DNA from: Alphaproteobacteria bacterium
GTDB taxonomy: Bacteria; Pseudomonadota; Alphaproteobacteria; UBA828
Assembly (NCBI GenBank): GCA_022820945.1
Contig: JAJEEP010000169.1
Location: 1 to 38,018, forward strand
Direction: 5' to 3'
Length of the DNA stretch: 38,018 nucleotides
Part shown: one piece after another, positions 7,415 to 16,465 of the stretch
How the letters are laid out: each line of letters opens with the position of its first letter
Position numbering within the stretch: position 1 is the first letter of the stretch
The notes under the pieces: model-generated
Told to the model about the DNA's origin: nothing
The model's input: the letters and a program-made list of their open reading frames with translations, nothing else
Databases searched by the model: none
Position numbers and translations under genes: made by a program

Positions 7415-9028
7415 CTACAGAACCCACTTGTCGACGCCGACGAGCTTCTGCAGCGGCTCGGGATACATCTTGGCCAGGCCGTGCCAGCTCTCTTTCTGCT
7501 CCGCCTTGCCCAGACGCCGCGTGATGCGGTTCTGTTCCTTAGCGGTATCTTCCATGGCCTCTTCCGGCGACTTGTTGCCGTTGTACGCCGCGGTCAGATT
7601 GACGTCGAGCGCGTTGAGGTACTCGGCGGCGCCGCGCAGCTGAATCTCCGGCACCGCGTCCACGATCGCCTCGGCATGCGTGGCCAGGAAATCGCCCGGA
7701 TAGGCGGCGAAGAACTCGGCCGACGGAGCGAAGAAGTGGTTGTCGCGCCACGGGTCGAAGTAGCCGCCCTCGTTCGGGATCGAGCGCATCGACATGGTCG
7801 GCCCCGTGATCCACTGCGAGAAGCAGTAGGCGGCTTCCTGGATCGGCGAGTAGTTGCTGACCACGAAGTCCCAGGCGAAGGCATGGATGCACGAGCGGAT
7901 GAGCTCGTCGCCGTGCATGGTGCCCGGCACCTTCGAGACGGCGGTCTGCGAAGGCTCGCCATCCTCGCCCTTGGCGGCGATGATCGACTGTGAGCCCGCC
8001 GCGTCGTTGCTGTAGCGCCAGAGCGACGGCCAGCCGAACTCGCAGAAGCCACGGCCCTGCGCGTAATACTGCGCGTAGTTCTCGGTGAAGCCGTAGGTGA
8101 ACTGCTCGGCAGGCATGATGTCCTGCAGCGCGATCAGCTCCTTGACCGTCTCGATGCCCTGCGGCGTGTCGGCCAGCGAGTTCATGTCCTCGTCGAAGTA
8201 GAAGTGGCCCTTCGACTGCACCCGGGTCATCCAGTGGAACTTGTTCCAGAACGGCGAGCGGTACTCGAGCGCCCCGTAGAAGTTGTTGTCCGGGTCGTGC
8301 ATCGTGGCGCACAGCTCGTCGTACTCGGCCCAGGTATGGACCATCTCGCGCTTCGACTTCGGCGCCAGGCCCTTCTCGGCGAGCTTGTCCTTGCGGTAGC
8401 TGAGGTGCCACCAGTCGCCGTCGCAGTAAAGGCCGTAGGTCTTACCCTTGTACTTCTGCCCGAAGTCGGACACCGGGAACTGGAGCTGGTTGGGCCCCGA
8501 GTAGACCTCGGGATCGTACTTGTCCATGAAGTCGTCGAGGGGCCGCGCCACGCCGGATTCGGCGAGGTCGGCCAAGCTCAGCGGCGCCGGGATCATGATG
8601 TCGTAGCGGCCCGTCTTGGCCACCGCTTCCTGCATCGCCTTCTGGTGGGTCTCGGTGACCGGCACCTCGATCAGCTCGAGGTCGAAGCCGGTGAGCCCCT
8701 TCCACTCCTCGACGAAGGGCGAAAGGTTACCGCCGGAGCCCGACGGATACATGATGCTGATGGTCTTCTTCTCGGCACTGTCGAAGAGCGCCTTGGCGCC
8801 GTTGATGGCACGCTCTTCAGGCGTGGCACCTTCGGCCGCCCAAGCTTGGCGCACGCTGAAGGGCGCCTGGTTCATGAGCATCTTGATCGCACCTGCGCCG
8901 AGCCCGAGGCCGGCCATGCCCTTGATCAGGTCGCGCCGCGAGACCTTGTAGTTCTTCCGGTCCGCGTGCATCGACCAGAGCCGATACAGCTCCTTCGTAA
9001 ACTGCTCTTTCTTGTCGGTGTGCGACAT
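7415..9028 (-). CDS. Tat-exported ABC transporter solute-binding protein (family 1)
   Basis: Periplasmic binding protein of 537 residues, first gene of the ABC operon. The ATG at 9028 is chosen because GGGAG lies seven bases before it and a twin-arginine signal follows. The signal reads SRRDLIKG at 30-37, then a Gly/Ala-rich hydrophobic stretch (37-50), and a likely cut after AWA near residue 64. The mature part starts with a fold typical of extracellular solute-binding family 1 (KTISIMYPSGSGG, YDIMIPAPLSLADL). The open frame continues about 280 codons upstream, but that part crosses the promoter region and lacks family features. Tat export means the protein probably folds in the cytoplasm before it crosses the membrane. 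A related architecture is GlpV-like glycerol binding, but I cannot assign a ligand. Confidence 0.9.
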   Translation of the reverse strand: MSHTDKKEQFTKELYRLWSMHADRKNYKVSRRDLIKGMAGLGLGAGAIKMLMNQAPFSVRQAWAAEGATPEERAINGAKALFDSAEKKTISIMYPSGSGGNLSPFVEEWKGLTGFDLELIEVPVTETHQKAMQEAVAKTGRYDIMIPAPLSLADLAESGVARPLDDFMDKYDPEVYSGPNQLQFPVSDFGQKYKGKTYGLYCDGDWWHLSYRKDKLAEKGLAPKSKREMVHTWAEYDELCATMHDPDNNFYGALEYRSPFWNKFHWMTRVQSKGHFYFDEDMNSLADTPQGIETVKELIALQDIMPAEQFTYGFTENYAQYYAQGRGFCEFGWPSLWRYSNDAAGSQSIIAAKGEDGEPSQTAVSKVPGTMHGDELIRSCIHAFAWDFVVSNYSPIQEAAYCFSQWITGPTMSMRSIPNEGGYFDPWRDNHFFAPSAEFFAAYPGDFLATHAEAIVDAVPEIQLRGAAEYLNALDVNLTAAYNGNKSPEEAMEDTAKEQNRITRRLGKAEQKESWHGLAKMYPEPLQKLVGVDKWVL

Positions 9029-9107
9029 GCGCAGTCTCCCTTCAGCACCGGGCGGGGACATCCGGGCCCGGCTCTCATCGTTTGTCCAAGGTTGGTGCAC
9101 CGCGCAG

Positions 9108-9145
9108 GCGCGGCGCATATGACACTCCCTTTGCGCGGCGCACAA
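9108..9145 (-). promoter_or_regulatory. candidate promoter and operator of the ABC operon
   Basis: A minus-strand promoter can be drawn as TTGTGC (9145-9140), an 18-base spacer and CATATG (9121-9116). A perfect 10-base direct repeat, GCGCGGCGCA on the plus strand, occurs at 9108-9117 and 9133-9142, 25 bases start to start. One copy overlaps the -35 box and the other the -10 box, a layout that suits a repressor. The promoter boxes are weak; the repeat itself is exact. Confidence 0.4.
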
Positions 9146-9250
9146 TAACCATGGCGTGCCCGCCTTGCAAATGGAATTAGAATGCCCCGTGGCACGGGCA
9201 TGGCAGCGGCTGTGCGGGCGCAACATCACGAGCGGAGGCAGCACCCGGCG

Positions 9251-9823
9251 ATGCGCTGGATCAAGGAATACACCATCGAAAAGCCCGCAATCTGCGACGA
9301 GCTGATCAAGGGTTTCAAGCGGACGCGCCGGCTCGGGCTCACCCGGCCGGGGACGAGCGCCAAGGGCGTCGACAAGGCGTGGAAGGATTCCGAGGACGCG
9401 AGCCTCACCTGCTTTCCCTACGAGGTCTACGCCAAGACGGTGCGCGCCTATCGCGGTCATGTCATGGCCTGCCTCGGCGATTACATGCGGGAGTTCACGG
9501 TGCTGGGCGAGGCCTCCGACAAGCTGGGCTTCCTGGAACCGCCGCAGATGCAGTACTACAAGCCGGGCGGCGCCTTCCACGGCGCCCACTACGAGTCGAG
9601 CGGCCTCGACCTCGGCCACCGGGTGCTCGCCTTCCAGACCTTTCTTAACGACATCGCCGAAGGCGGTGGCACCTACTTCCTCTACCAGGATCATCTGGTC
9701 ACGCCGGCCAAGGGCAAGACCCTGATCTGGCCGGCGGGCTTCACCCATACGCACAAGGGCCAGGTCGCGCCGCGCGAGGAGAAATACATCATTACCGGCT
9801 GGATCAGTTTTATGGGCGTGTAG
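9251..9823 (+). CDS. 2-oxoglutarate/Fe(II)-dependent oxygenase, prolyl 4-hydroxylase-like
   Basis: A protein of 190 residues with the double-stranded beta-helix of 2OG-Fe(II) oxygenases. Likely iron ligands are H113 and E115 (GAHYES) and H168 (THTHKG). K178, ten residues after the distal histidine (REEKYIITGW), fits the 2-oxoglutarate carboxylate, the spacing known from prolyl 4-hydroxylases. FLNDIAEGGGTYF (131-143) and KGKTLIWPAGFTH (154-166) are further family marks. The facial triad is HxE rather than the common HxD. The start at 9251 is preferred over an upstream ATG (9182) because homologous text begins there and GGAGG lies 12 bases upstream. It is divergent from the ABC operon and converges on the porin gene. 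The substrate is unknown: a protein side chain, free amino acid or small molecule are all possible. Confidence 0.85.
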   Translation: MRWIKEYTIEKPAICDELIKGFKRTRRLGLTRPGTSAKGVDKAWKDSEDASLTCFPYEVYAKTVRAYRGHVMACLGDYMREFTVLGEASDKLGFLEPPQMQYYKPGGAFHGAHYESSGLDLGHRVLAFQTFLNDIAEGGGTYFLYQDHLVTPAKGKTLIWPAGFTHTHKGQVAPREEKYIITGWISFMGV

Positions 9824-9843
9824 ACTCGCCTTCCAAGACGTGC

Positions 9844-9874
9844 GGGGAGCGGCCGTGTGACACGGCCGCCCCCT
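9844..9874. terminator. hairpin between convergent genes, probable bidirectional terminator
   Basis: GCGGCCGTG (9849-9857), loop TGA, CACGGCCGC (9861-9869) is a perfect 9-base-pair stem. It is extended by GGGG/CCCT after one mismatch. It lies between the stop codons of the convergent oxygenase and porin genes. No strong T-run follows on either strand. Confidence 0.55.
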
Positions 9875-9920
9875 GTCCTTCCGCACCTCCTCTCGCGAAG
9901 CGGCTGCATCGGTTGCTTGC

Positions 9921-11183
9921 TTAGAACTTGATGCGCGCGCCGATCCCTGCGACGGTTACGTCGTTGGTCGCGGCGCCTGCGATGTTGGCCTCATACATCC
10001 CGTAGACAGCGTAGAACTCGGCGCCGAGGCTCTTGACCTTCTGCACGACGGCGACGTCGACGTAGCTACCGCTGTCGCCGTCCGAATTCTCGGCGTCCAT
10101 GAATCCGATCGAGAGTGCTGTGCTCCCCGCAGGGTTGATGTCGAGCTTCTGACCGAGCTTCGCGTAGGTCATCCTCGCCGAGTCGTCACCGTCTTCCTGG
10201 GTCGTGTAGGCGAGGGTGAAGCTCGTGCCGGATGGCGCCAGAACCGAAGCCGAACCGCCCATTCCGGTGTCGTCGCCGTTCACCCACTGGGCCGCGATGG
10301 CTTCGACCTCGAACCCGTCCAGATCGCGGCCGTAGCGGACTGCCAAGTCCCAGGGGCCGGAGCCACCGTCATCCGTGTCGCTCTGGAGCGAGGAAGAAAG
10401 CTGGAAGCCGCCGAAGCTCGGCGAATCGTAGCGCAGCCGGTCCTTCCGGCTGTGTCCGTCGAGATTGTCGAATATGCCATCGACCTTGGAGTAGGTATTG
10501 CCGCTCGAATCGACGAACCTGACATCGGCGCCGATCGCCCCGCCGGAGCCCGATCCGCTGATCACGCCGGTGCCCGAGAGATCCGCCTCGGCAACGCCGT
10601 CAGACGCGGTGCTGCCCTGACCGATCGAAAACTTGCCGGCACCCTTGCTTTTGACCCACAGCTCGAGCTTGCGCTCGGTGAAGGTCTCCTTGCCGCTGTT
10701 CACATCGCCCTGCAGATTGACCTTGGAGGACGAGTTCGACTCCATCTGCACTTCGACGGTGGTGCCGGCGGACCAGCCGCCGTCCATCTCGGCCTCGCCC
10801 TTGAAGCCCACGCGGGTGGACGACATGTCGTTGTCCGCATTGAAAAGCCGGCTGTCGTTGCCGTCGCTGGTGAGAAGCAGCATCCGGTTGACCTGGCCGT
10901 AGACCTTCAGACTCACCCGATCCTTGCCGGATTTCACCATCTTGGCCGGCGCGGCGGGCTCCCCCATATCCGCCATCTTGTTGCCTTGCTCGACCACCAT
11001 GTTCTTGAGGATCTGCACTTCCTGCCTCAGATCCTCTATCTGGGCGCGGAGCTCGGAATTCTCCGACTCGAGGTGGCTGTCTGCGAGCGCGGGGCCCGTG
11101 AGACCGACCAGGAACGTCGTCCCGAGAAGTGCCGCGGCCAGGGACTTCCCCCCGAAGCGACACCGGTTGCGCACGAAACCCAT
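9921..11183 (-). CDS. outer-membrane porin with periplasmic coiled-coil segment
   Basis: A protein of 420 residues from the ATG at 11183, which has GAGGAG shortly upstream; the longer open frame to 11396 has no family features. A Sec signal peptide covers about 1-34 (GGKSLAAALLGTTFLVGL, cut after ALA). Next comes a heptad-like stretch (about 38-66, SENSELRAQIEDLRQEVQIL) that should form a coiled coil, perhaps holding the trimer or the cell wall. The rest is a 16-strand-type beta-barrel with alternating aromatic strands, many Gly/Asp/Ser loops, and a C-terminal phenylalanine (GARIKF) that serves as the Bam insertion signal. It is a general diffusion porin of the alphaproteobacterial type; selectivity is unknown. 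It sits alone between two hairpin-containing gaps. Confidence 0.9.
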   Translation of the reverse strand: MGFVRNRCRFGGKSLAAALLGTTFLVGLTGPALADSHLESENSELRAQIEDLRQEVQILKNMVVEQGNKMADMGEPAAPAKMVKSGKDRVSLKVYGQVNRMLLLTSDGNDSRLFNADNDMSSTRVGFKGEAEMDGGWSAGTTVEVQMESNSSSKVNLQGDVNSGKETFTERKLELWVKSKGAGKFSIGQGSTASDGVAEADLSGTGVISGSGSGGAIGADVRFVDSSGNTYSKVDGIFDNLDGHSRKDRLRYDSPSFGGFQLSSSLQSDTDDGGSGPWDLAVRYGRDLDGFEVEAIAAQWVNGDDTGMGGSASVLAPSGTSFTLAYTTQEDGDDSARMTYAKLGQKLDINPAGSTALSIGFMDAENSDGDSGSYVDVAVVQKVKSLGAEFYAVYGMYEANIAGAATNDVTVAGIGARIKF

Positions 11184-11498
11184 CACACTCTCCTCTGCAT
11201 TTAATTTGTCTGTAGAACGCAAACCCCAAGCCCGCTGAGGCGGCTCCCTGTGCTGGAGGCTAGGCGGCTCGCGTGAAGCGACGATTGCAGTGGTATGACG
11301 GTTCGATGTCACCGGGCGATGCCGGTACGGTCGTGATCGGGCGCCTTCACTTCCCCGACCACTGCCACTACGACCCAGTTTCATGCCACGAGGCATGGAG
11401 CCTGAGGTGCCCCGGCATTTGACCGGCCATGCGGGCGTCGATGGAACACTCCACGACGGCGCCCCGAACAGAGTGCAACTGCGCCGTCGAGCGCGCGC
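11184..11498. other. intergenic region between ccmI and the porin gene
   Basis: These 315 bases hold the end of the ccm operon and the 5' region of the porin gene, both read on the minus strand. The porin ribosome binding site (GAGGAG) is at the lower end. I see no convincing sigma-70 boxes, no long inverted repeat and no small gene with coding features. Confidence 0.5.
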
Positions 11499-12920
11499 CT
11501 ATTCCCGGAGGCTGTCGAGCGCGGTCTGGACCGCACCGTACAGTTCGCTGCCCGGCGCGAGCACGGGCAGCAGGCGTTCCCAGTGCGTGCGCGCGGAGGC
11601 GGAATCGCCGCGTGAGGCCGCAGCGAGACCGACGAACCAGAGCCCGGCCTCGTCGTCAGGGTTGAGCGCCAGGATCCGCTCATAGACCGCGATGGCCGCG
11701 GCCGGCGGCGGCTCCGAGTCGACTTCGCCGCTAAGCGAGCGGGCGTAGGCGTGAAGCGTTGCGAGGTCATCGGGGGCGAGGTCGACCGCTCGGCGCAGAG
11801 TGTCGGTCGCCTTCTCCGCCTCGCCAAGCACGGCGTAGGATTGGGCAAGACGCCGCCAGCCCTCGGGATCGTCCGGGTGTTCCTCGAGCCGCGCGGCGAG
11901 GTTATCCACCATGCCGCGGATCATCGCCATGCGCTCTTCGGGCGACATCTCGGCCGCTGCCGCCATATCCTCCGCCGTCGGACCGGACGGCGCGTCGGCC
12001 ACTGCCGGCCCGCTTGGAACCGCTCCCGGCTCGATACCGAGAGCCTCTGCCGCCTGCCCGATCAGTGCCACCAACTCGCCGCGCCAGGGCGCGTCGGCTG
12101 GCGTGTCGGCCGCAAGCGTGAGCCACATCTCGTAGGCCTCCTGCAGCGCGCCGGCCTGCGCGTGCGCAAGCGCCAGGTAGAACCGGGCTGCCGGGTCTTC
12201 GGGCCGCGCGTCGAGGGCCCGGCGGAAGGCCCCGGCCGCCTCCGGCACCACCACCCCGTCGTTGGCCCAGACGTGGGCCTCGCCCAGCATCGCCAGCACC
12301 TCGGGATCGCCGCCCGAAAGCGCGGCCGCCCGGCCGAGCGCGTCGGCCGCCTCGGGGTAGCGCTGAAGCGCCACATAGGAGCGGCCGAGCAACAGCCAGC
12401 CTTCGAGATTGTCGGGCTCGCCTTCGAGCCGCGTCGCAAGTTGCTCGACAGGCCCGCTCAGGGCCGCGAGGCCCTCCGTTCGGTCAGCCGGCCGCTCGAT
12501 TTCGGCGAAGGGCCGGCCGGGCAGGCCGGGCGTGCCCAGACTTGCGTAGATACCGGCGGCCAGCGCCGGGATGCAGAGCCCGAGCGCGACGGCCGCGGCG
12601 CGCCGCCGCCAGGCTCTCGAAATGCCCGCCCCTGCGTCCGCCGGCTCGGGTGCTTTCGCCGCGTCCTCCGCCGGCGCCGCCTCCCGCGCCCGCGCCGCGC
12701 GCAGCATGCGCCGCTCGATCTCGGTACGGGCCGCCTCCATCTGCTCCTCGCTGACCAGGCCGCGCGCGCGGTCGCTCTCCAGCTCGCGAAGCTGGTCGCG
12801 GTAGACGGTGAGGTCGTAGTCCGCCCGCGACGGGGCCCGGCGGTGCCGGCGCAGCACCGGGATCAGCACCGCCGCGACGGCGAGCGCCGTCAGCAATGCG
12901 GCGGCAATCGCGAAGATCAT
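11499..12920 (-). CDS. ccmI: cytochrome c biogenesis protein CcmI (CycH), TPR apocytochrome chaperone
   Basis: Membrane-anchored chaperone that presents apocytochrome c to the CcmF/H haem ligase. The 473 residues from ATG 12920 begin with a membrane segment (2-21), then a coiled segment containing YRDQLRELESDRARGL (about 38-53). A second membrane segment follows near 105-125. The periplasmic part holds two blocks of TPR repeats, for example EGWLLLGRSYVALQRYPEAADAL and PEGWRRLAQSYAVLGEAEKA (each about 34 residues), joined by a Pro/Ala linker. This is the usual CcmI-1/CcmI-2 build. It is the last gene of the ccm operon, eleven bases after ccmH. An N-terminal extension of the open frame overlaps ccmH and is not real. 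Confidence 0.93.
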   Translation of the reverse strand: MIFAIAAALLTALAVAAVLIPVLRRHRRAPSRADYDLTVYRDQLRELESDRARGLVSEEQMEAARTEIERRMLRAARAREAAPAEDAAKAPEPADAGAGISRAWRRRAAAVALGLCIPALAAGIYASLGTPGLPGRPFAEIERPADRTEGLAALSGPVEQLATRLEGEPDNLEGWLLLGRSYVALQRYPEAADALGRAAALSGGDPEVLAMLGEAHVWANDGVVVPEAAGAFRRALDARPEDPAARFYLALAHAQAGALQEAYEMWLTLAADTPADAPWRGELVALIGQAAEALGIEPGAVPSGPAVADAPSGPTAEDMAAAAEMSPEERMAMIRGMVDNLAARLEEHPDDPEGWRRLAQSYAVLGEAEKATDTLRRAVDLAPDDLATLHAYARSLSGEVDSEPPPAAAIAVYERILALNPDDEAGLWFVGLAAASRGDSASARTHWERLLPVLAPGSELYGAVQTALDSLRE

Positions 12921-12931
12921 CGGCCGCCGGG

Positions 12932-13417
12932 CTAGGTATCGTCGTCGAGAAGCGCGTCGAGCCGCCGCCGCTCCTCGACGGAAAGGGGCGCCCCCGCTTC
13001 GCGCGCCCCGGCCCGCGCACGGCGCACGAGAGCGAAGGCGATGGCGGCACCGGCGACGAAGACCGCGGCCGGCCCGAACCAAAGCGCGTAGGTTTCGGGC
13101 TTCACCGGCGGGTCGAGCAGAACGTAATCGCCGTAGCGGTCGGTGAGGAAGCCCCTCACGTCATCGTCGCTCGCGCCACCCGCGATGCGCTCACGGACGA
13201 TGGCGCGCATGTCCTGGGCCAGCGGCGCGCTGGAATCGGCGATCGACTGGCCCTGGCACACCATGCAGCGAAGCTCCGCATGGAGCGTACGGGCGCGGGC
13301 CTCGAGCGCCGGGTCGCCGAGCGGCTCGTCCGGCGTGAACGCGAGGCCGGGGCCCGCCGCGAACCCGAGCCATAGCGCGCACGATGCCCCGAGCAGCACC
13401 TGCCGCAGCACCCTCAT
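12932..13417 (-). CDS. ccmH: cytochrome c maturation protein CcmH (CycL)
   Basis: Periplasm-facing thiol-disulfide protein of the haem ligation complex, 161 residues. A Sec signal covers about 1-26. The active-site motif LRCMVCQGQSIADS carries C51 and C54, which reduce the CXXCH cysteines of apocytochrome c. The three-helix domain continues to YGDYVLLDPPV. A C-terminal membrane segment (WFGPAAVFVAGAAIAFAL, about 114-132) anchors it, with a basic cytoplasmic tail. The ATG at 13417 overlaps the ccmG stop as ATGA, a sign of translational coupling. It is the short, CycL-like form, with the TPR part encoded separately as ccmI. Confidence 0.94.
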   Translation of the reverse strand: MRVLRQVLLGASCALWLGFAAGPGLAFTPDEPLGDPALEARARTLHAELRCMVCQGQSIADSSAPLAQDMRAIVRERIAGGASDDDVRGFLTDRYGDYVLLDPPVKPETYALWFGPAAVFVAGAAIAFALVRRARAGAREAGAPLSVEERRRLDALLDDDT

Positions 13418-14019
13418 CCGCGCAGGTCCTCGATCAGCGGCAAGATGGTCTCGTCGAGGTCGTACTGCGAGAGCACGCCGACGTGGCGGTGGCGGATGCG
13501 CCCGGCACCGTCCACCACGAAGGTCTCGGGCACGCCGTAGACTCCCCAGTCGATCCCCGTGCGGCCGTCGAGATCGGCTCCCATCAGCGTGTAGGGATTG
13601 CCGAGGCGGCCCAGCCAGCGCTCGGCGTCGTCCGGCATGTCCTTGTAGTTGATGCCGTAGAGCGGCACGGTGCCGGCCTCGGCAAGCGCCATGAGCAGCG
13701 GGTGCTCGACCCGGCAGGGGCCGCACCACGAGGCGAAGATGTTGACCAGCGCAATCTCGCCCGTGCCGAGATCGGCGGTCGCGAACCCGCCTGCCTCCTC
13801 GAACCCCTGGACCGGCGGGAGAGCGAATTCCGGCACCGGCTTGTCAATCAGCGCCGATGGCACCTTGCCCGGCTCGCCGGTAAGCAACTGGACCCCGAGC
13901 GCGGCAGCGAGCGCCACGAACAGGAACACCGGCGCGAGATAGCGCAGTCTGCGGGCGGCGGAGACCGGCGCGCGGGCAGGCGCCTCCTCCGCCGGGGCGT
14001 CCGTTCCCCTGTCCGCCAT
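13414..14019 (-). CDS. ccmG: thiol:disulfide interchange protein CcmG/DsbE
   Basis: Membrane-anchored thioredoxin-like protein (201 residues) that keeps CcmH and apocytochrome c reduced in the periplasm. One membrane segment is at about 27-47. The thioredoxin fold begins near residue 62, and the active site FASWCGPCRVEHP has C99 and C102. The acidic central region characteristic of DsbE (YGINYKDMPDDAERWL) and the cis-proline loop (GVPETFVVD) are present. Ala/Pro-rich residues 1-25 are cytoplasmic. It lies 14 bases after ccmF and overlaps ccmH. Confidence 0.95.
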   Translation of the reverse strand: MADRGTDAPAEEAPARAPVSAARRLRYLAPVFLFVALAAALGVQLLTGEPGKVPSALIDKPVPEFALPPVQGFEEAGGFATADLGTGEIALVNIFASWCGPCRVEHPLLMALAEAGTVPLYGINYKDMPDDAERWLGRLGNPYTLMGADLDGRTGIDWGVYGVPETFVVDGAGRIRHRHVGVLSQYDLDETILPLIEDLRG

Positions 14020-14033
14020 GGCTCTGCGGCCCC

Positions 14034-16025
14034 TCAGTCGCCCGCGCCGGCAGCGGCGGCGACGGGCGCGGAGTGACGACGACGGGCGGGCGCGCCCACG
14101 CGGTGGCGCCGGTCGGTCAGCGAGACGACACCGCCGGCCACCATGGCCAGCGCGCCGATCCAGATCCAGGGTACCAGCGGATTGTGATGGAGACGGATCG
14201 CCGTGCCGCCGCCCGGCGCATCCTCGCCGACCACGACGTAGAGATCGGAAATCCAGGTGGTGTGGATCGCGGCCTCCGTGGTCCAGGTGTCCTGCACCGG
14301 ATAGTGGCGGCGCTCGGGCAGGAGGAGCGCGACCTCCTCGCCGTCCCGCAGGACCCGGACCTCGCCCCGCCGGGCGATGTAGTTGGGGCCGGGCACGTCG
14401 CCGATGCTCTGCAGCTCGAAGTCGTAGCCCGCAAGGGCGACGGATTCGCCGGGCCGCATCGCTTGCTCACGTTCCACCGCCCAGTTGCTGGCACCTACCG
14501 TGCCCACCACCAGCACCGCGACGCCGAGATGGGCGATGCTCATCGCCCAGGCCGCGCGCGGTAGACCGATGACGCGGCGCGCGCTTTCTCCGAGCGGCAC
14601 GCGGAAGAGCCGCACCCGCGCCGCCAGCTCCGTCAGGACGCCCGCCGCCACCCAGCCGGCGAGCGCCATGCCGAGCACCGCGCCCCACGGGCCGCCGCCG
14701 CTCGCCCCGACCACAACGGCAACCGCGATGGCGACGACGAGCGAGATCGCAAGGCGCGGCAGCACGGCTCTGGGGCCGGCGCGCTTCCACGCCATGAGCG
14801 GCCCCGCCGCCATCATCAGGAGGAGCGGAATCATCAGCGGCACGAAGGTCGATTCGAAGAAGGGCGGGCCGACCGAGACCTTCTGGTCCGCGACCGCGTC
14901 GAGAACCAGTGGGTAAAGCGTGCCGATGAAGACGGTGGCGCAGCCGACCGCCAGCAGCAGGTTGTTGGCCAGCAGCGAGCCTTCGCGCGAGACCGGGCGG
15001 AAGGAGCCGCCGGCCCGCATGCCCGGCGCCCGCCAGGCGTAGAGCGTGAGCGAGCCGCCGACCACGATCACCAGGAACACCAGGATGTAGACCCCGCGTG
15101 CGGGATCGGAGGCGAAGCTGTGCACCGAGGTCAGCACGCCGGAGCGCACCAGGAAGGTCCCGAGCAGGCTGAGCGAGAAGCCGAGGATCGCCAGCAGCAC
15201 GGTCCAGCTCTTCAGGCTGTCGCGCTTCTCCGCCACGATCGAGGAGTGCAGCAGCGCGGTCGCCATCAGCCAGGGCATGAAGGAGGCGTTCTCCACCGGG
15301 TCCCAGAACCAGTACCCGCCCCAGCCGAGCTCGTAGTATGCCCACCAGGAACCCAGCGCGATCCCCGCCGTGAGCGCACACCAGGAGAGCAGCGTCCAGG
15401 GTCTCACCCAGCGCGCCCAGGCCGCGTTCACACGCCCCTCGATCAGCGCCGCAACGGCGAAGGAGAAGGCGGTCGAGAGCCCGACATAGCCGAGGTAGAG
15501 CAGCGGCGGGTGGAAGGCGAGGCCGGGGTCCTGCAGCAGTGGGTTGAGGTCGCGCCCGTCGAACGGAGCCGGATCGAGCCGCAGGAACGGGTTGGAGGTG
15601 GCGAGCACAAAGACCAGGAAGCCGAGCCCGATCAGCGCCTGAACGGCCAGCACCCAGGCCCGGAATGCCGGCGGCAGGTTGCGCCCGAAGACCGCCACGG
15701 CGGCGCCGTAGACCGCGAGTATCCAGATCCAGAGCAGCATGGAGCCTTCGTGATTGCCCCAGGTGCCGGTGAACTTGTAGAGCAGCGGCTTGGCCGAGTG
15801 GGAGTTGTCGGCGACCGTCACCACCGAGAAGTCGGAGACGACGAAGGCCTGCATCAGGCAGGCGAGCGCCGCCGAGATGAAGACGAACTGCGCCACCGCC
15901 GCAGGCCGCGCCAGCGCCATCAGGCCGCCGTCCCGCAGCCTTGCGCCGAGCGGTGCGGCGGCGGCCTGGACCAGCGCCATCGCCAGCGCGAGGATCAGGG
16001 CGTAATGGCCGATCTCCGGAATCAT
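14034..16025 (-). CDS. ccmF: haem lyase subunit CcmF
   Basis: Large polytopic inner-membrane protein (663 residues) that receives haem from CcmE and attaches it to apocytochrome c. The WWD domain reads [18 protein letters not shown] (235-252). Four histidines that match those essential in Escherichia coli are visible: H172 (FHPPLLYLG), H260 (ALLHSSIV), H302 (SVHSFASD) and H499 (SIAHLGVAV). The length equals that of typical CcmF. The stop lies 14 bases before ccmG, and the start overlaps the ccmE stop by four bases. Confidence 0.96.
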   Translation of the reverse strand: MIPEIGHYALILALAMALVQAAAAPLGARLRDGGLMALARPAAVAQFVFISAALACLMQAFVVSDFSVVTVADNSHSAKPLLYKFTGTWGNHEGSMLLWIWILAVYGAAVAVFGRNLPPAFRAWVLAVQALIGLGFLVFVLATSNPFLRLDPAPFDGRDLNPLLQDPGLAFHPPLLYLGYVGLSTAFSFAVAALIEGRVNAAWARWVRPWTLLSWCALTAGIALGSWWAYYELGWGGYWFWDPVENASFMPWLMATALLHSSIVAEKRDSLKSWTVLLAILGFSLSLLGTFLVRSGVLTSVHSFASDPARGVYILVFLVIVVGGSLTLYAWRAPGMRAGGSFRPVSREGSLLANNLLLAVGCATVFIGTLYPLVLDAVADQKVSVGPPFFESTFVPLMIPLLLMMAAGPLMAWKRAGPRAVLPRLAISLVVAIAVAVVVGASGGGPWGAVLGMALAGWVAAGVLTELAARVRLFRVPLGESARRVIGLPRAAWAMSIAHLGVAVLVVGTVGASNWAVEREQAMRPGESVALAGYDFELQSIGDVPGPNYIARRGEVRVLRDGEEVALLLPERRHYPVQDTWTTEAAIHTTWISDLYVVVGEDAPGGGTAIRLHHNPLVPWIWIGALAMVAGGVVSLTDRRHRVGAPARRRHSAPVAAAAGAGD

Positions 16026-16465
16026 TCGGCGTCCTCACCTTTCCAGTTGCCGGACTTCTTCAGCGCGTCCGCCACCTCGCGGGGCATGTAGTTCTCGTCG
16101 TGCTTGGCGAGCACCTCGTCGGCCTCGAACACGCCGCCCTTCAGATAGCCTTCGGCCACCACCCCCTGCCCTTCCCGAAACAGGTCGGGCAGGATCCCGC
16201 TGTAGATCACGGGCACGGTGTGGGCGAGATCGGTGATGATGAAGCGCACCGTGAGCCCGTCGTCACCCCTCACCACGCTGTTCTCCTCCACCAAGCCGCC
16301 CATGCGGAGCCGCTGCTCGGGGGAAAACTCTCGCTCCTTGATCGTGCTCGGGTCATGAAAGAAGACGAGCGTGTCGTCGAGCGCGGTGAGCACCAGGCCA
16401 GCAGCGAGGCCGAGCGCGCCGAGGCCCCCGCCGACAAAGACCAGCCGCCAGTGCTTGCGCTTCAT
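16022..16465 (-). CDS. ccmE: periplasmic haem chaperone CcmE
   Basis: Carries haem from CcmC to CcmF through an unusual covalent bond to a histidine. The 147 residues start with an uncleaved membrane anchor (8-29). The OB-fold domain follows, ending in the haem-binding motif [10 protein letters not shown] with H122 and Y126, and a flexible acidic tail. This is the histidine (not cysteine) variant of CcmE. Both ends overlap neighbours by four bases (ccmD upstream, ccmF downstream). Confidence 0.96.
   Translation of the reverse strand: MKRKHWRLVFVGGGLGALGLAAGLVLTALDDTLVFFHDPSTIKEREFSPEQRLRMGGLVEENSVVRGDDGLTVRFIITDLAHTVPVIYSGILPDLFREGQGVVAEGYLKGGVFEADEVLAKHDENYMPREVADALKKSGNWKGEDAE

Noticed and set aside
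9029..9886. N-terminal extension of the solute-binding protein frame to 823 residues
   Set aside because: The extension is antisense to the 2OG oxygenase, while the start at 9028 has a ribosome binding site and a signal peptide.
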